Source: Durusdinium trenchii (taxonomy: Eukaryota > Sar > Dinophyceae > Suessiales > Symbiodiniaceae). From it: a DNA stretch of 64,000 nucleotides. The stretch covers positions 1,516,640 through 1,580,639 of the forward strand of contig CAXAMN010003113.1 of assembly GCA_963970005.1 (NCBI GenBank), written 5' to 3'. This document shows, piece by piece, positions 53,827 to 64,000 of the stretch. Every line of letters begins with the position of its first letter. Within the stretch, counting starts at the first letter, position 1. The notes beneath the pieces are model-generated. The model worked only from the letters and a program-made list of their open reading frames with translations. It did no database searches and was not told the DNA's origin. Both the position numbers and the translations under genes were made by a program.

Positions 53827-54945
53827 TCACTTTCCTCCGGTTCCTTTTTTGCGGTTAGTTGTTTTGTTTGGGACATTCCACGCTTGGTTGGGGCATGGTT
53901 TCCCGGAAGGCGATGCGTGCGCAATGCGCAGTCGGCCAAACGCGAGGCTGGACCACACAACGGTGCGGCAGACTGGGCAACGGTGTGCGTAACGTCGTGT
54001 CGCTGCGGCGACCACCCCTTCTTGGACATGAAACTGATTGCCACACACCGTTCGATGGTCCACGCGCCCAGTGTGGATTGCACTGGACACATGGGTTTTG
54101 CACCATGGACAACAATATCTATGTTTTTTCATTGCCACTTGACCGTCATGGACATGGAAGCGTTTCCCACAGGTGCCGCGGTGATCCACCCTGCCGGTGC
54201 GTACCGTGCTGCAGACATGCGTGTTGCAGCGGGGGCAAACGTAGTGGTAGGCTTGCTTAGGAGTCGACCTTGCGCGTCCGTTGGGACGTCGCGCTGCGTC
54301 TGTAGTGGACGGCGCCTCTTCTCGCGCGCGTTTGCGCGACATTCGCGGGGAGATGCCTGTTGCGCGACGTCCTGTCGGTGCGGTGCGTCGGTGGACCTGG
54401 CTAGGCATGCGCAACGGCTGTGTGCCCTGCTGTTGCGTTGTCGAAGCTGCTGTGTCGTGCGCCAGACATGGCACTGGCGCTGTGAGGGGTTGGGCGATAC
54501 GCGCGTCGAGGCTTTCGAGGATAGAGAGCCGAGCACGGAGGCGCGCGAGTCTGAAGTTGGTGCGCGCAGCGAAGCGACAAGCGACGAGCAACCCGATGCA
54601 GCGATTGCACGTCTGGTGCCCGTGTGTCTTCGCTCCGTGGTGGCCGAGCCAAAGCCGAAAGTGGGAGCGTGATTGACGGTCTCCGCAGTTTGCGCAACGC
54701 CAGAACCCGCGTTCTCTGGCAGCGCACTCGCAACAAATGCGTCGTTCGGCGCGGCGCGTTTTCCACGCTGCTGCGCCAAAAGCGGCTTCCGGCTTGCGCT
54801 GGGCGCAGCGCGCGCACGGTTTTTGCGTTTCACACGTGAGACACACACGAAATATTAGAACTTCACTGTCTGTCAGCATGTGTCTTCTACGTAGCTGTTG
54901 ACACCCTGTGCGTCTGTTTCCTTTCTCTTGGGAGTCAGCAAGCAT
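53827..54945 (-). CDS. Zinc-binding protein with CxxC N-terminus and three zinc-ribbon-like repeats
   Basis: The ATG at 54945 (MLADSQEKG) gives about 372 aa; a later ATG at 54879 (MLTDSEV) or an intron near the start is possible. Residues about 36-117 carry paired Cys (CETQKPCARCAQRKPEAAF, ICCEC, WRCANC, CNRC), similar to the Stc1-like module with its C..C...K....F...W pattern. A Leu/Ala/Arg-rich helical region and a basic SRKRAREE stretch (about 203-210, possible nuclear signal) follow. Three consecutive repeats come next, at about 237-269, 279-311 and 323-353: CPRCNTHVCSTVRTGRVDHR with CGKRFHV, CPWCKTHVSSAIHTGRVDHR with CGNQFHV, then CPVCRTVVWSSLAFGRLRI with CPNQAW. Each has CP.C...V.S....GR and a second Cys, fitting a small zinc ribbon. 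Codons are GC- and CpG-rich, unlike most of the window. Probably nucleic-acid binding. Confidence 0.65.
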   Translation of the reverse strand: MLADSQEKGNRRTGCQQLRRRHMLTDSEVLIFRVCLTCETQKPCARCAQRKPEAAFGAAAWKTRRAERRICCECAARERGFWRCANCGDRQSRSHFRLWLGHHGAKTHGHQTCNRCIGLLVACRFAARTNFRLARLRARLSILESLDARIAQPLTAPVPCLAHDTAASTTQQQGTQPLRMPSQVHRRTAPTGRRATGISPRMSRKRAREEAPSTTDAARRPNGRARSTPKQAYHYVCPRCNTHVCSTVRTGRVDHRGTCGKRFHVHDGQVAMKKHRYCCPWCKTHVSSAIHTGRVDHRTVCGNQFHVQEGVVAAATRRYAHRCPVCRTVVWSSLAFGRLRIAHASPSGKPCPNQAWNVPNKTTNRKKGTGGK

Positions 54946-55216
54946 CAAACATGCTAATTCACAGTAGCAACCAGTCACTCGAACTTACGCATACTCTTAC
55001 TCCTAATGGGCTAGAGGCCAAGTTTGGCAGGGTCAACTTTCGCCGATCTTCCGCTGAACTTTCGCCACAATTTCGCCTTTGGCGGGGTCCACTTTTGTAG
55101 CCAATCCACCCCGACCCAAAACAGGAACAAGAAAAGTTGTCGTCTCTCTCTGCCCTGTTCCCCCTCGACCATCGCGCCTATGTCTGACCCCCTTCCCTGC
55201 CTCCTCCTCTCCTACA

Positions 55217-55880
55217 CGCAGCGACCGAACCAGACGCTGCGCCCTCCCTGCTTTCTTCCTCGCCCTGCCCCTGCCTCGCCACAGCGACCGAAACAGACGC
55301 TGGGTCCTGTGCCTTCCCCCTTCCCTCTCCTCCTCCCGCTTGCATACACGACCCCCCCGGTCCCTCCCCCTTTCTCCGCCCTTCTCCCACTCCACCCCAA
55401 CGACCACACCTGACCCCGTCCCTGCCTCCTCCCCTCATACACGCGGCGACCGAACCAGACGCCACGCCCCCCATGCTAGTTTTCCTCCTCGACCTCCCCT
55501 GCCTCGCCACAGCGACCGAAGCAGACGCTGGGCCTGTCCCCTCCTCCTCTCCTTCTCCTCCCCCCCGCTCGCCTCTCCATATCCCTCCCCCTCTCTGCCC
55601 TGCCTCCCCTCGACAACAACGACCACCCTGCTCCCGTCCCTGCCTCCTCCCCTTCTAGACGCGGCGACCGAACCAGACGCCGCACCGCCCCGTTCTTTCC
55701 TCCTCGACCTCCCCTGCTTCGCCACAGCGACCGAACCAGACGCTGGGCCCTATCCCCTGCTCCTCCCCTTCTCCTCCTCCCGCTCGCGCCTCTCCACATC
55801 CCTCCCCCTCTCTACCCTGCCTCCCCTTCACCACAACGACCACCCCTGCTCCCGTCCAAGCCTTCTCCACTCCTACTTCC
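55217..55880. repeat. CT-rich tandem repeat, three units of about 220 bp
   Basis: CAGCGACCGAACCAGACGCY-type and GCCTCGCCACAGCGACCGAA strings recur at 55217/55273, 55442/55501 and 55660/55716. Between them are CT-rich spacers (CCTCCTCTCCTTCTCC). The plus-strand frame from 55079 to 55912 (277 codons, Pro/Ser/Arg/Thr-rich) and several minus-strand frames stay open because of base composition. I treat this as repeat DNA, not as a gene. Confidence 0.8.
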
Positions 55881-58800
55881 CGGGGTCGGCGGCACGGGGG
55901 CGTAGCCCTTAAATTACAGTATATGATTATGTATTATTATGACTATGTTTTATACTTAAAACAGAAAAACGAAAAAACACATCTGATACTTTATATAGGT
56001 CTGCACTACTACAGCGTGAATATGCATCGTGTACAAAACGATTCTGACTGTACTCTCGGTCGGACCCGTACTTAAAACCTGCGCATTGTTGAAACACAAA
56101 AACAACAGGTATCCAATAGTTAGAACCATTGAAAGCCACTATACAGCAAAGTGAACGGAGCCCTTGAGTCAAAACCCCCCAAAGCTCGCATGTGGGCTCT
56201 TAGACGTTTTTTGTTTTGTTTTTTGTTCTTAATGAGTCTACTCTTTAGAAACACAGGCGCAATACATTCTGGACCTGCACCGTATAATTTCTTCTTGGTG
56301 ATCTGCCCTGCACTCGCTCTCCCAATCTCCACGGCGCACCCGACGTGCTCGCAAGGGGTTCAAGTAGAAGCGCTCGGGCTTTCGTGCTTCGGGCCGGCTG
56401 CTGGCCGGGCTGCCCTCATCCGCACCTGAGACTTGGGAGGTGGATGAGCTGGATGTGGCGCGACTCGCTACCCTCTCAAGGTAAAAGCATTGGCAAAGCC
56501 ATGTTACCTGAATTTTGCAACTGGGGGGCATCTTGAAGTACAAAATAGCAATTGCCTATGCCAATGCCAAGAATTCTTCAATAGTGCGGTGTGCTGATAT
56601 CAAACATCTTTTCAGATCAACATCGATGCACAAGACATATTATCAGTTATCAGACCACGTCAGACTGAAAAGTCGGCAAAACAAAGACCTCTAACCTGTA
56701 GGTTGCTGATGGCAAGCTAGAAGAACTCCTCGTAAAGAGCAATGAGGACACGAACACAAATCCAAACAGGATGCCTAAGTGATGGTTATGTGAAGCACCG
56801 TAGGTGTAAGAACTTCACAACAGCGATTCTCATCCACTTTCTGCAGGGCATTTGGCCTATCATTGCCTATCAAAAAGAAGAGCAACCAGGTTCATTAAGG
56901 TTTATGGGGTTCACAAAATCATGGGGAGCCTCTTCTAAATCAATAGGGCAGCGCAACAGTGCAATACATTTTAAGGATCTAAAAGGCTATAGGCAAGTGC
57001 TACCAAGTGGCTGATATCAGACGCACTGTCATCACTGGTAAGAGACTCCACACTGTGACTGTCGCAGTCCTCATCCTTAGCTCTGGCAGTCACAGCGAGC
57101 TTCACCGAGCGGCTTCATCGGTACCGAAGCGGCCACGGAACGGGAGACTCCAAGGCCTTTTCGTCGCCGCGCGTCCGCCCAGCACGGACTCGGGAGAATC
57201 AAAGTGCTCCGGTCACCCCCGTGAACCCAAACCAGCTTTGCCTACATGAGTCTGCAGGGTGACCAAGAGCTTTTGCAAGGAACAAAGAAATGGCAAATCC
57301 AATGGATATATATATATATTATATATATAGAGGATAATGTTTATAGGATCATAAAAGTGGAAAACACCCATGTGATCCAATGTGAACATTCAAGCCGCTA
57401 ATCTGTTCAAAGACTGCATTGGAAGAACAACAGGGGTTACAGTACATGGATCCTTGGCCTGACTTGGGACTGGTTCCCCTATTGTTGTAAAAGTTCATCC
57501 ACATTTCCCGTCAACCCTACGATAACAAATCAAGGGAACACCTGAAATGGACCAAGGCTGAATTGCCACCAGTGCTTCAAGGAAGCAAACAGCAAGTCAG
57601 TCTCCTAATGAGTTCACGGACTCTGCTTCGCAAAAGCACCAATTATGGATGTGCCCCCCCTCAATGGCCATGGCCTCCTCGATTGAGGCTCCACTATGAC
57701 CAAACGCCTGAACCTGTATCTGAAAATATCCGAAAAACTGTACGACTCAGAGTTCCTCCATGAGAAACAGCATGTCTCAATGTGTCTTCCGCTGGCGACC
57801 TCTCCGGAAAGGCTTCATGACTCTTATGACGCAAGGGCGAGATATCGTTGGACTGAGACAATGCAAACTGCGAGCATCAATCAAATGGATGCCTGTGCGA
57901 TCCCGGAAGCACTGAAGCACCATGTTGGAGCATGTTTGAGCCACTTTAGTGGCTTTCAACGGCTTCTGGTCGGCGTTTGAGAACGAATTCTCCGAGCAGC
58001 ATCAGAAGAGAAACTTCTGGCTCGCCGTCTGGCCTAAGAAAAGGCATCAAGCACCATGCAAGAGACTGCAAAGTATACTTAAATTGGCACACCTCTTGGA
58101 ACGTGATGGATGTTTGCACACACACCATCGAACGGCAGCTAGAGGGGGTGGTGAGGATTGTAAGTGCACGGTGCTATTTAAACGTGCTCACCCTTCCACA
58201 AAAGTCAACAATGCCGGCCCCAGGGGTATCCAACTGAGGCGCATGTTTCTTCTTCTTCTCTCGGTTGTCATGATCCGCAGTCAGGTTGATAGTTTCCTGA
58301 GAGTGACGCAAAACACCAAAGGTGCAGAATCACCTCAAGCGAAGGATTCAAACAAATGAAGTCCACGAGGGCTTGCCACTGATCTCAAAGCTTTCTGACT
58401 GAAACACTCTACTGATGTCCCCCAATTCGTGTTTAAACGAGTTCATAAGAATGCAATATCTGTAGTATGACAAAACCTCGCATCATCACGGAACAGAAAG
58501 GTCGCAGCAAGGACTTGGCCAAGCATCAATGCACATCAAATATGTACAAATGATGAAGTTGACTTTGCCGCCCACGTAGCCCCACTTTGTCAATGCACCT
58601 CCCAGGCGGCCCAACTCCTCATCAGGATTGGAGTCTGAGGCTGCCGAACCAGTTCCAATGGCCAGATTCTTATGGTCTGGGCGGTTAGCAAGCAAAATAC
58701 GACATGTCGTTCGCGCGACCAACTGGCGCAAACTCGGGCAACCAACAAACATCCAAAGGATCTCTACACTACCCGCCATGCGCTCGATTTCATTTGCTCA

Positions 58801-59602
58801 GGATGACAGGATGCCTTTCTTCTGATGTACCTTCAGTCATCAACGACCTTGAATAGAGTTGCCATTCCGCCTCATTCCGCGCACTCCTCATAGTAGCAGT
58901 ACATGAAGGAACTGATTGTGAAGAATAGTGAGCCTCGAGATTGTCTCGCCGTCTTTGCACGGCCACAAGAGAAGAACACCAATTGAGAACGATAAAAACA
59001 CGTAGGGACCACATATCATAAGTCTTATGGAAACAACGAACCTTGAACACTTATCGCGACAGAATAATAACAAATAAACGAAAAAGGCACGCGTTCCAAA
59101 GAGAGATTACTCTCCCGCGTTCCAAAACGAAGCAGTTTCCTGATGCGATTCTCATCTCAAAGAGATATTGTACATATCTGAGCACCTCTCTCCCTCCCTC
59201 CCTCTCTTTCTCTCTCTCTCTGTGGCTCTCTCTCTCTTCACAATTCTTTCCTGGAGCCTGGAGCTTCTGGCAACTTGCGGACACCAAACGCAATTATCGC
59301 AATCGATTTGTGTCCAACGGCATGGTTTCAACGGCAGTTCGTATGTATTGCAGCAATATATGTATATGATATGATGATACATACATACACACACATATAT
59401 ATATATACACACACATAGTGCCCGGCGTACTATGGTTTTTGCCGGCAATCGTTACACAAAATGTCAAAATAGTGGCTTAAAATGGCTTAAGCATATGCAA
59501 TCACATATATATATATATAAACATGTCTACATGTCTTGAACTGAACCCCCTACTGTGTGCCCTAGACATCCTCAACCAGCCCCAGGTCGCCTTCGAAGAA
59601 GG
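55881..59602. other. Nothing firmly recognised
   Basis: Microsatellites: TA at 57308-57330 and CT at 59185-59240. Minus-strand piece 57946-58128 (LAWCLMPFLRPDGEPEVSLL) and 58486-58779 (NPDEELGRLGGALTKWGYVG) are protein-like but short and unassigned. No RNA gene or element recognised. Confidence 0.35.
59380..59520. repeat. CA/TA microsatellites
   Basis: ACATACACACACATATATAT at about 59380-59417 and a TATATATATATA run at 59505-59518. Between them the sequence GGCTTAAAATGGCTTAAG carries a short tandem GGCTTAA. Confidence 0.8.
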
Positions 59603-60755
59603 TCACTGAGATCCAGTAGGAGAGCGTCCTTCTCCACTGCCAGACCTGATCCAACACCAAGCGATGAGCAAGGAACTAAAGCCGTCGAAGTTTGCATCTT
59701 GAGGGTTTGAACTATATTTACATGAATTTGAGCTGAACCCCATTGCAATGATGCTTTTGTCCGCTTCCTCGACTTCTTCGACACAAACACATTGGTGGCA
59801 AAGCGCTGATACCTGTTGACTTGGATGATCTTGGATCATATAGTGCTCTACAGGACTTTGCCCTGGCTGTTGCCCTCCAAAACTGTAAGCACTGGTGTGC
59901 TCTGATTCTAAATTGACCCTCCAAAAAAGATGATAATTCGGAGAGTTCCAAAGATCCAGCTCGGTTTTCGCCCAGTCGTCACAGGCTTTGTCCATGATTG
60001 GTCCAGCTGTGGAAACCCCGCCACGTCTGGAGCTGACGAAAAAACAAAAGCTGAGCTCTTGGTGTCCTAAGCTCAGCCTGAGCCCAGTCTCCCAACGATG
60101 CAGATTTGCCGGAACAGCACATTTGCAAATCGGTGGGATAATGGTGACCCAAAGGTGGTGGGGATGGTGCCCTGGCTTCAGGAATGTTGATTGAACCATT
60201 TCTTGGTAACTCACGCTCCTGGTCCTGGCTTCCCTCTATCAGTTCTGCCAGGGTGCTTCCATGGATGGATACCAAAATCCAAATCCTGATGGACGCGCAA
60301 ACAGTGGACGCCAGAACTGGGGTGCGGTCTGTCCAGCCACTAAAGATACAGCCGGCAGGAGGATTGAGGTATGGCCAGGTATGGATATAGGTATGGTATG
60401 GCCCGTTCATGTCCGCTGCCAGCAGTTCTCTCATGACCGGAGCGGGTCTGACCATGGGATGGCAGAAAATATTGATGGCTTGGCCGCTTGGCAAGTCTGA
60501 TCTTCGGACCTCTCCGTGACCAAGGCAAGTTGTGTTGATAAGGCTTTGAATGGCAATAGATGTGGGTTTCCTGAGCAGGAGCTTGTTTTCGCCATTGCAT
60601 CTTTCTCCAGAGTGATGCCCCTCCGATGCAGAGTTCCAAAAATGTTGACTGTTGCCTGGGGACAAACTCAGGCCGGAGACTACAAAGATCCTGATGTGCG
60701 CTGGCAAGTGCTTTGCTGGTGCTAGTCTTTGTGAAACAAAGGCTCCCACAAACAA
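59603..60755 (-). other. Two overlapping long open frames, unrecognised
   Basis: Minus-strand frames are open at 59979-60755 (258 codons) and 59603-60214 (203 codons) in different phases. The second contains GPIMDKACDDWAKTELDLWN and CHQCVCVEEVEEADKSIIAM, which look protein-like. The first contains RPAPVMRELLAADMNGPYHT. No ATG near their starts, no family recognised. Possibly exons or a decayed element. Confidence 0.25.
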
Positions 60756-63425
60756 AGATCAACCCAAGATATCCCATATGATAATTTGATAGAATTTGTC
60801 AGCCCCGCGCACTCAATACATCTCAAGACACGTGCATGAAGTGTTTCTCTCCCAAGTATTCTACGTCCCCGCAACCCACACACACACACACACACATGCA
60901 CGAAACACGCACAAAATTAGTCACTTACTGGACAATGACAATGTCACGGTCATTTCTGGCGCTACATCAAGAGGCTCATGTTTATCAATCCTAAAAGCAG
61001 TGTATCCACCTTGACAAGGGGCAACGGCCAATAAGCAACGCATGAACGCACAAGCAAACCAACACACCAAGCCACCTTGTCTCCTTATCTTTGGCAAGTC
61101 CTCAGTAAACTCTGGACAATTATGGACGTCAAGTCCGACGATGACAATGCGAGGACCCCAAACCCAGGATGCGGAGGATCCAAATAGTTCCAGTAATGAA
61201 ATCTCCAAATCGAGGATGGACCAGAAGCAGAAGGTACGAGTACTCCTCACTGACCCACTGAACAATTGCGTCAACGTTCACTGAACACTTGCGTCAACGT
61301 TCCTCTACCCTTGCTTTGCTTGGACCGAACCCTGCTGAATCATCCCTGCAAGATCGAGGTGAACGTCGGAGGTTGAACTATCTTGGAACAGCTTGGTCAT
61401 GCTTGGTCAGCTTGGTCATGCTTGACTAGTCGCTGTGATATGCTTGGTCCCTTTGCCGGCCCCTTTTTCAAGGACCTAACTCGACTGGCCGGACCCCCCA
61501 AAAACGGTCATGTTTCGCTGCTTCTGAGATGTTTGATAAGGTTGCAAGCTGTTGCAAGTGACATCTATAGAGATCAAGTTGCGGCCCATGTTGGCCCCCT
61601 ACATAGCGCCAAGGCGCCTGGTGAGTTAAGTCATATCGGGCTCCCTCAGCTGCTCCAGTTCTCCAAGCCAAATAGCGTTCTCGATAGGCCTCAGCCGAAA
61701 CCGAGCCGGTGCGCAAGCAAGCCGAAACCGAGTGCGATTGGACTGACATTGATGAAATCGGGCTCAGTCATGCTCAGGCACACAGCAATGGTGATTCTTG
61801 CAGACCTGTGTAGCACCTGCCGCCTGCCCTAGAGTTGCAACAATCACCACCAAGTCACTGAATACTCCTCGGACAATCCCATCCTGAAATTGGCCACGGG
61901 CTTCAGCAAGTGAAAGCAGTCATTGCTGATCAAGCATTTTCACAGAAACGCTGGTCGTGCACGAGGTCCCGCCTGCTACTCAATAGAAACAAAACAACAG
62001 GGAACCGCTTGGCATGTTGGATCTGGCAGTGCCAAATGTTGCGCACTGCAAGCCTCCAAGGAAAAACATATTATTGATTTGTCCTGAATGAACTGAATTG
62101 GGCGTTCTCGATTCCCTGCAACCTAACACCATCGACTGGCCATGTGGACATAGAAACGTCGATGAAAACCGGAGCCAAAGACAGAGGCCACAAATCGTTG
62201 ACGTTAATGCAAGACCACCTTGACATCGGTTTTCCGATGTGTTCTTCGGTGTGCTACATCCAGCGGGTCCTTCGGAGAAGGTTTGAAGACGGGCCTCATC
62301 TTTTAACATGTAATTTTTTAGAGTGTTCACAGGTGTTCTTGCTTCTGGTTCTTTCATGGGCGTCGTCATCAGAATCACCCGCAATGTAAGCACCAAGAAA
62401 TTCCAAGGAAAACATGCAAAACACTCGGGAAAAGGAGGATTAGGATTAGGACACCCAGTGGAAGGCAAAAACATTCAAGCAAGAAGGGGTACATCAATAG
62501 CACCTAATTAGACCAAAATGGCAAAGAACACCACACTAGGCATCCGAATGTAGGAAGGTGCCACAACAAGTTCACTAACCTTTGGCCCGATCCAACTGTA
62601 GACGAAGGATTCGAAGGATTGTTCAGAACATGATTGAAGGAAAAATAACATGCAATCCGGTTCGCTCCTGGTCCTTGTCCGCTTCGCTCCCGACCAGCAG
62701 CATTTGCACACTCGAGACCCATGGTCCACCCGTGTCAAGAGGATTCAAGAGGGTTCTGTTTGGACAATCTTCAACAGTTCGGGACAACATGTACACCACG
62801 CCCCAAGAACCTCATTGAAGCTCTATCTTAAGCCTGGCCTGCCTTTTTTCTTCACAGGTTAGGGATATGGAACATTTATTTTCCATGAGCATTGAGCTGA
62901 CTGATCTCACCTGGCTGCTCACACCCAGGTCCAAAACAACCGGTAGTCACGGTAGTCTATCGGTTTCACAGGCAAGAAAACGACCTCGACGATCGTGTGG
63001 TTCCGATAAGACTCTGCGATGCTGCGGGTAGGTTCCTCTTTGGGGTTGTCTTGTGCATCAGTCTGACAAGCTGCGCATCAATCTTGTTCATCAAGTTTGG
63101 TAGGTTCTTGATGCCTCAAGCGCATGGGCCACGTAGCTACCAGCAAACAGGGGATGGTCAGAGATAGAGGGGCCCGACACTGGACCCACCAAGGTAGAAA
63201 ACATGTCTCGGCAGTTTCTGGTTGAATCAGCTCGATGGAATCCAATCTAGACCCCACGAACTGCGCTGTCGCCAGGTTGCGTTGAATTTCAGTGGCATCC
63301 AGACTCAAGCCACGAACTCTCTTGTCCGGTGAGCCTGGGAATGGCCAGTGCTATAAAGAAATGGAAACAAGCCCTGAGGCTGCTTGGGGGTCGCACTATG
63401 CCAATGATAAACATATACATACTTC
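60756..63425. other. Nothing firmly recognised
   Basis: A CA microsatellite lies at about 60878-60896. Short direct repeats of GCTTGGTCA occur at 61386-61450. The minus-strand frames at 61468-61749 and 61980-62474 have no recognisable motif. Confidence 0.35.
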
Positions 63426-63480
63426 AAATAGTTCCCGGGCGAGCCGGCGGCGGAAGTTTCTGAAAGATTAAACCTATAGG
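63426..63480 (+). repeat. Dispersed element with GCCGGCGGCGGAAGTTTC core, copy 2
   Basis: CTTCAAATAGTTCCCGGGCG then AGCCGGCGGCGGAAGTTTC and AAACCTATAGGAA. Close to the copy at 41866-41915; the leading CTTCAAATAG equals the hairpin arm at 50798. Confidence 0.65.
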
Positions 63481-63644
63481 AAATGGGCATGAGGCAGGCT
63501 GGTTCGCCGAGCTGCGATGTTCTTTGACAAAACAAGTTGGAACCGACCACTGGGGGGAAAGCGAAGCAACCACCGTCAACTGTCTCGCAGGAAAAAAACG
63601 TTCTTCATGCATTTTTGCAAAATACAGAATAGAGATGACTCGGC

Positions 63645-63823
63645 CGCGTACTAAAGTTGTACTACAAAGTCGCCAGTTGTCAGCTTCCAGCTCCCCAGAT
63701 TGCTCCGCGTACTAAAGTTGTACTACAACGTCGCCAGTTCTCAGCTTCCAGCTCCACAGATTGCTCCGTGTACTAACGTTGTACTAGAAAATTGCCAGTT
63801 CTCAGCTTCCAGCTCCACAGATG
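63645..63823 (+). repeat. 61-bp tandem repeat, three units
   Basis: GCGTACTAAAGTTGTACTAC then GTCGCCAGTTSTCAGCTTCC and AGCTCCMCAGATTGCTCC repeats with a 61-base period at about 63645, 63706 and 63767. Copies differ by a few bases; the third is the most changed. Confidence 0.9.
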
Positions 63824-64000
63824 CTGTGCCTGCCACGGAATCTACACATGGAGGTTCACAAAATGATGTGCCTGCCACGAAATCTGCACATGGAGGTTCA
63901 CAAAGTGCTGTGCCTGCCACGAACTCTGCACATGGAGGTTCACAAAGTGCTGTGCCTGCCACGAAATCTGCACATGGAGGTTCACAAAGTGCTGCGCCTG
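63824..64000 (+). repeat. 42-bp repeat array running off the window
   Basis: TGTGCCTGCCACGAAATCTG then CACATGGAGGTTCACAAAGTGC repeats every 42 bases from 63825, with starts at 63867, 63909 and 63951. The minus strand has an open 14-residue repeat (VAGTALCEPPCADF). It continues beyond base 64000 and abuts the 61-bp array directly. Confidence 0.93.

Noticed and set aside
55079..55912. 277-codon Pro/Ser/Arg-rich protein
   Set aside because: Coincides with a three-unit CT-rich tandem repeat and has no independent coding evidence.
62505..62525. Relic spliced leader (TTGCCATTTTGGTCTAA on the minus strand)
   Set aside because: Only a ten-base core matches and the AG-flanked ends do not.
1..64000. 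tRNA, rRNA, 5S or spliced-leader RNA genes
   Set aside because: I looked for B-box-like GGTTCGAATCC strings, conserved rRNA words and a leader followed by a GT donor, and found none convincing. A covariance-model scan would be decisive.

Overview
The window looks like nuclear DNA of a dinoflagellate, most likely a symbiodiniacean (Symbiodinium and relatives). The support is as follows. (1) A 17-nt exact match to the 3' part of the dinoflagellate spliced leader, followed by a second truncated copy, lies on the minus strand at 17567-17598. (2) A very large, intron-rich minus-strand gene has exons that only join in frame if GA and GC 5' splice sites are used alongside GT. (3) Nearly all recognisable host genes point the same way (minus). 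(4) The protein families and the repeat load fit. No rRNA, tRNA, CRISPR array or bacterial-style operon was recognised. There is one 100-N assembly gap at 51511-51610.

Layout. 1-5786: a compact, intron-poor array of five minus-strand genes with proline/threonine/histidine-rich products. Two are diverged tandem paralogues and one carries a Myb/SANT-like DNA-binding domain. The largest is broken by an apparent frameshift and carries an RS/His-rich linker and an unassigned C-terminal domain. The first four share a TCCGCAGCC-like signal 20-60 nt upstream of their start codons. 5787-8900: an unexplained open stretch, then microsatellites and AT-rich short repeats.

8955 to about 47500 (minus): scattered exons of what I read as one giant receptor-like gene, running from high to low coordinates. 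They encode a split substrate-binding-protein-like domain (47.5, 37.2-36.5 and 35.7 kb), ephrin-receptor-like cysteine repeats (29.7-28.1 kb), membrane segments (27.0, 21.7?, 19.2, 18.6 kb) and a TIR-like domain (18.5, 14.8, 14.0, 13.4, 11.6, 9.3, 9.0 kb). Introns or intergenic stretches between them hold other material: a retroposed copy with relic spliced leaders (16.9-17.6 kb), a decayed Ty1/copia element on the plus strand (22.5-24.7 kb), tandem repeats (31.9-35.4 kb) and a frameshifted cytosine-C5 DNA methyltransferase relic (40.3-41.0 kb).

43.6-49.2 kb: fragments of further minus-strand exons, mostly unrecognised. 49.8-53.7 kb: a repeat-dominated block with a 13-bp tandem array, GA-rich DNA, the assembly gap and a large modular repeat. 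53.8-54.9 kb: a GC-rich minus-strand gene for a zinc-binding protein with three ribbon-like repeats, next to a 220-bp CT-rich tandem repeat. 55.9-63.4 kb: little that can be supported. 63.4-64.0 kb: a dispersed element, a 61-bp tandem repeat and a 42-bp repeat that runs off the window edge.

Exon boundaries are inferred by eye from frame, splice dinucleotides and remembered family patterns. They are approximate, and the linkage of distant exons into one gene is inference.
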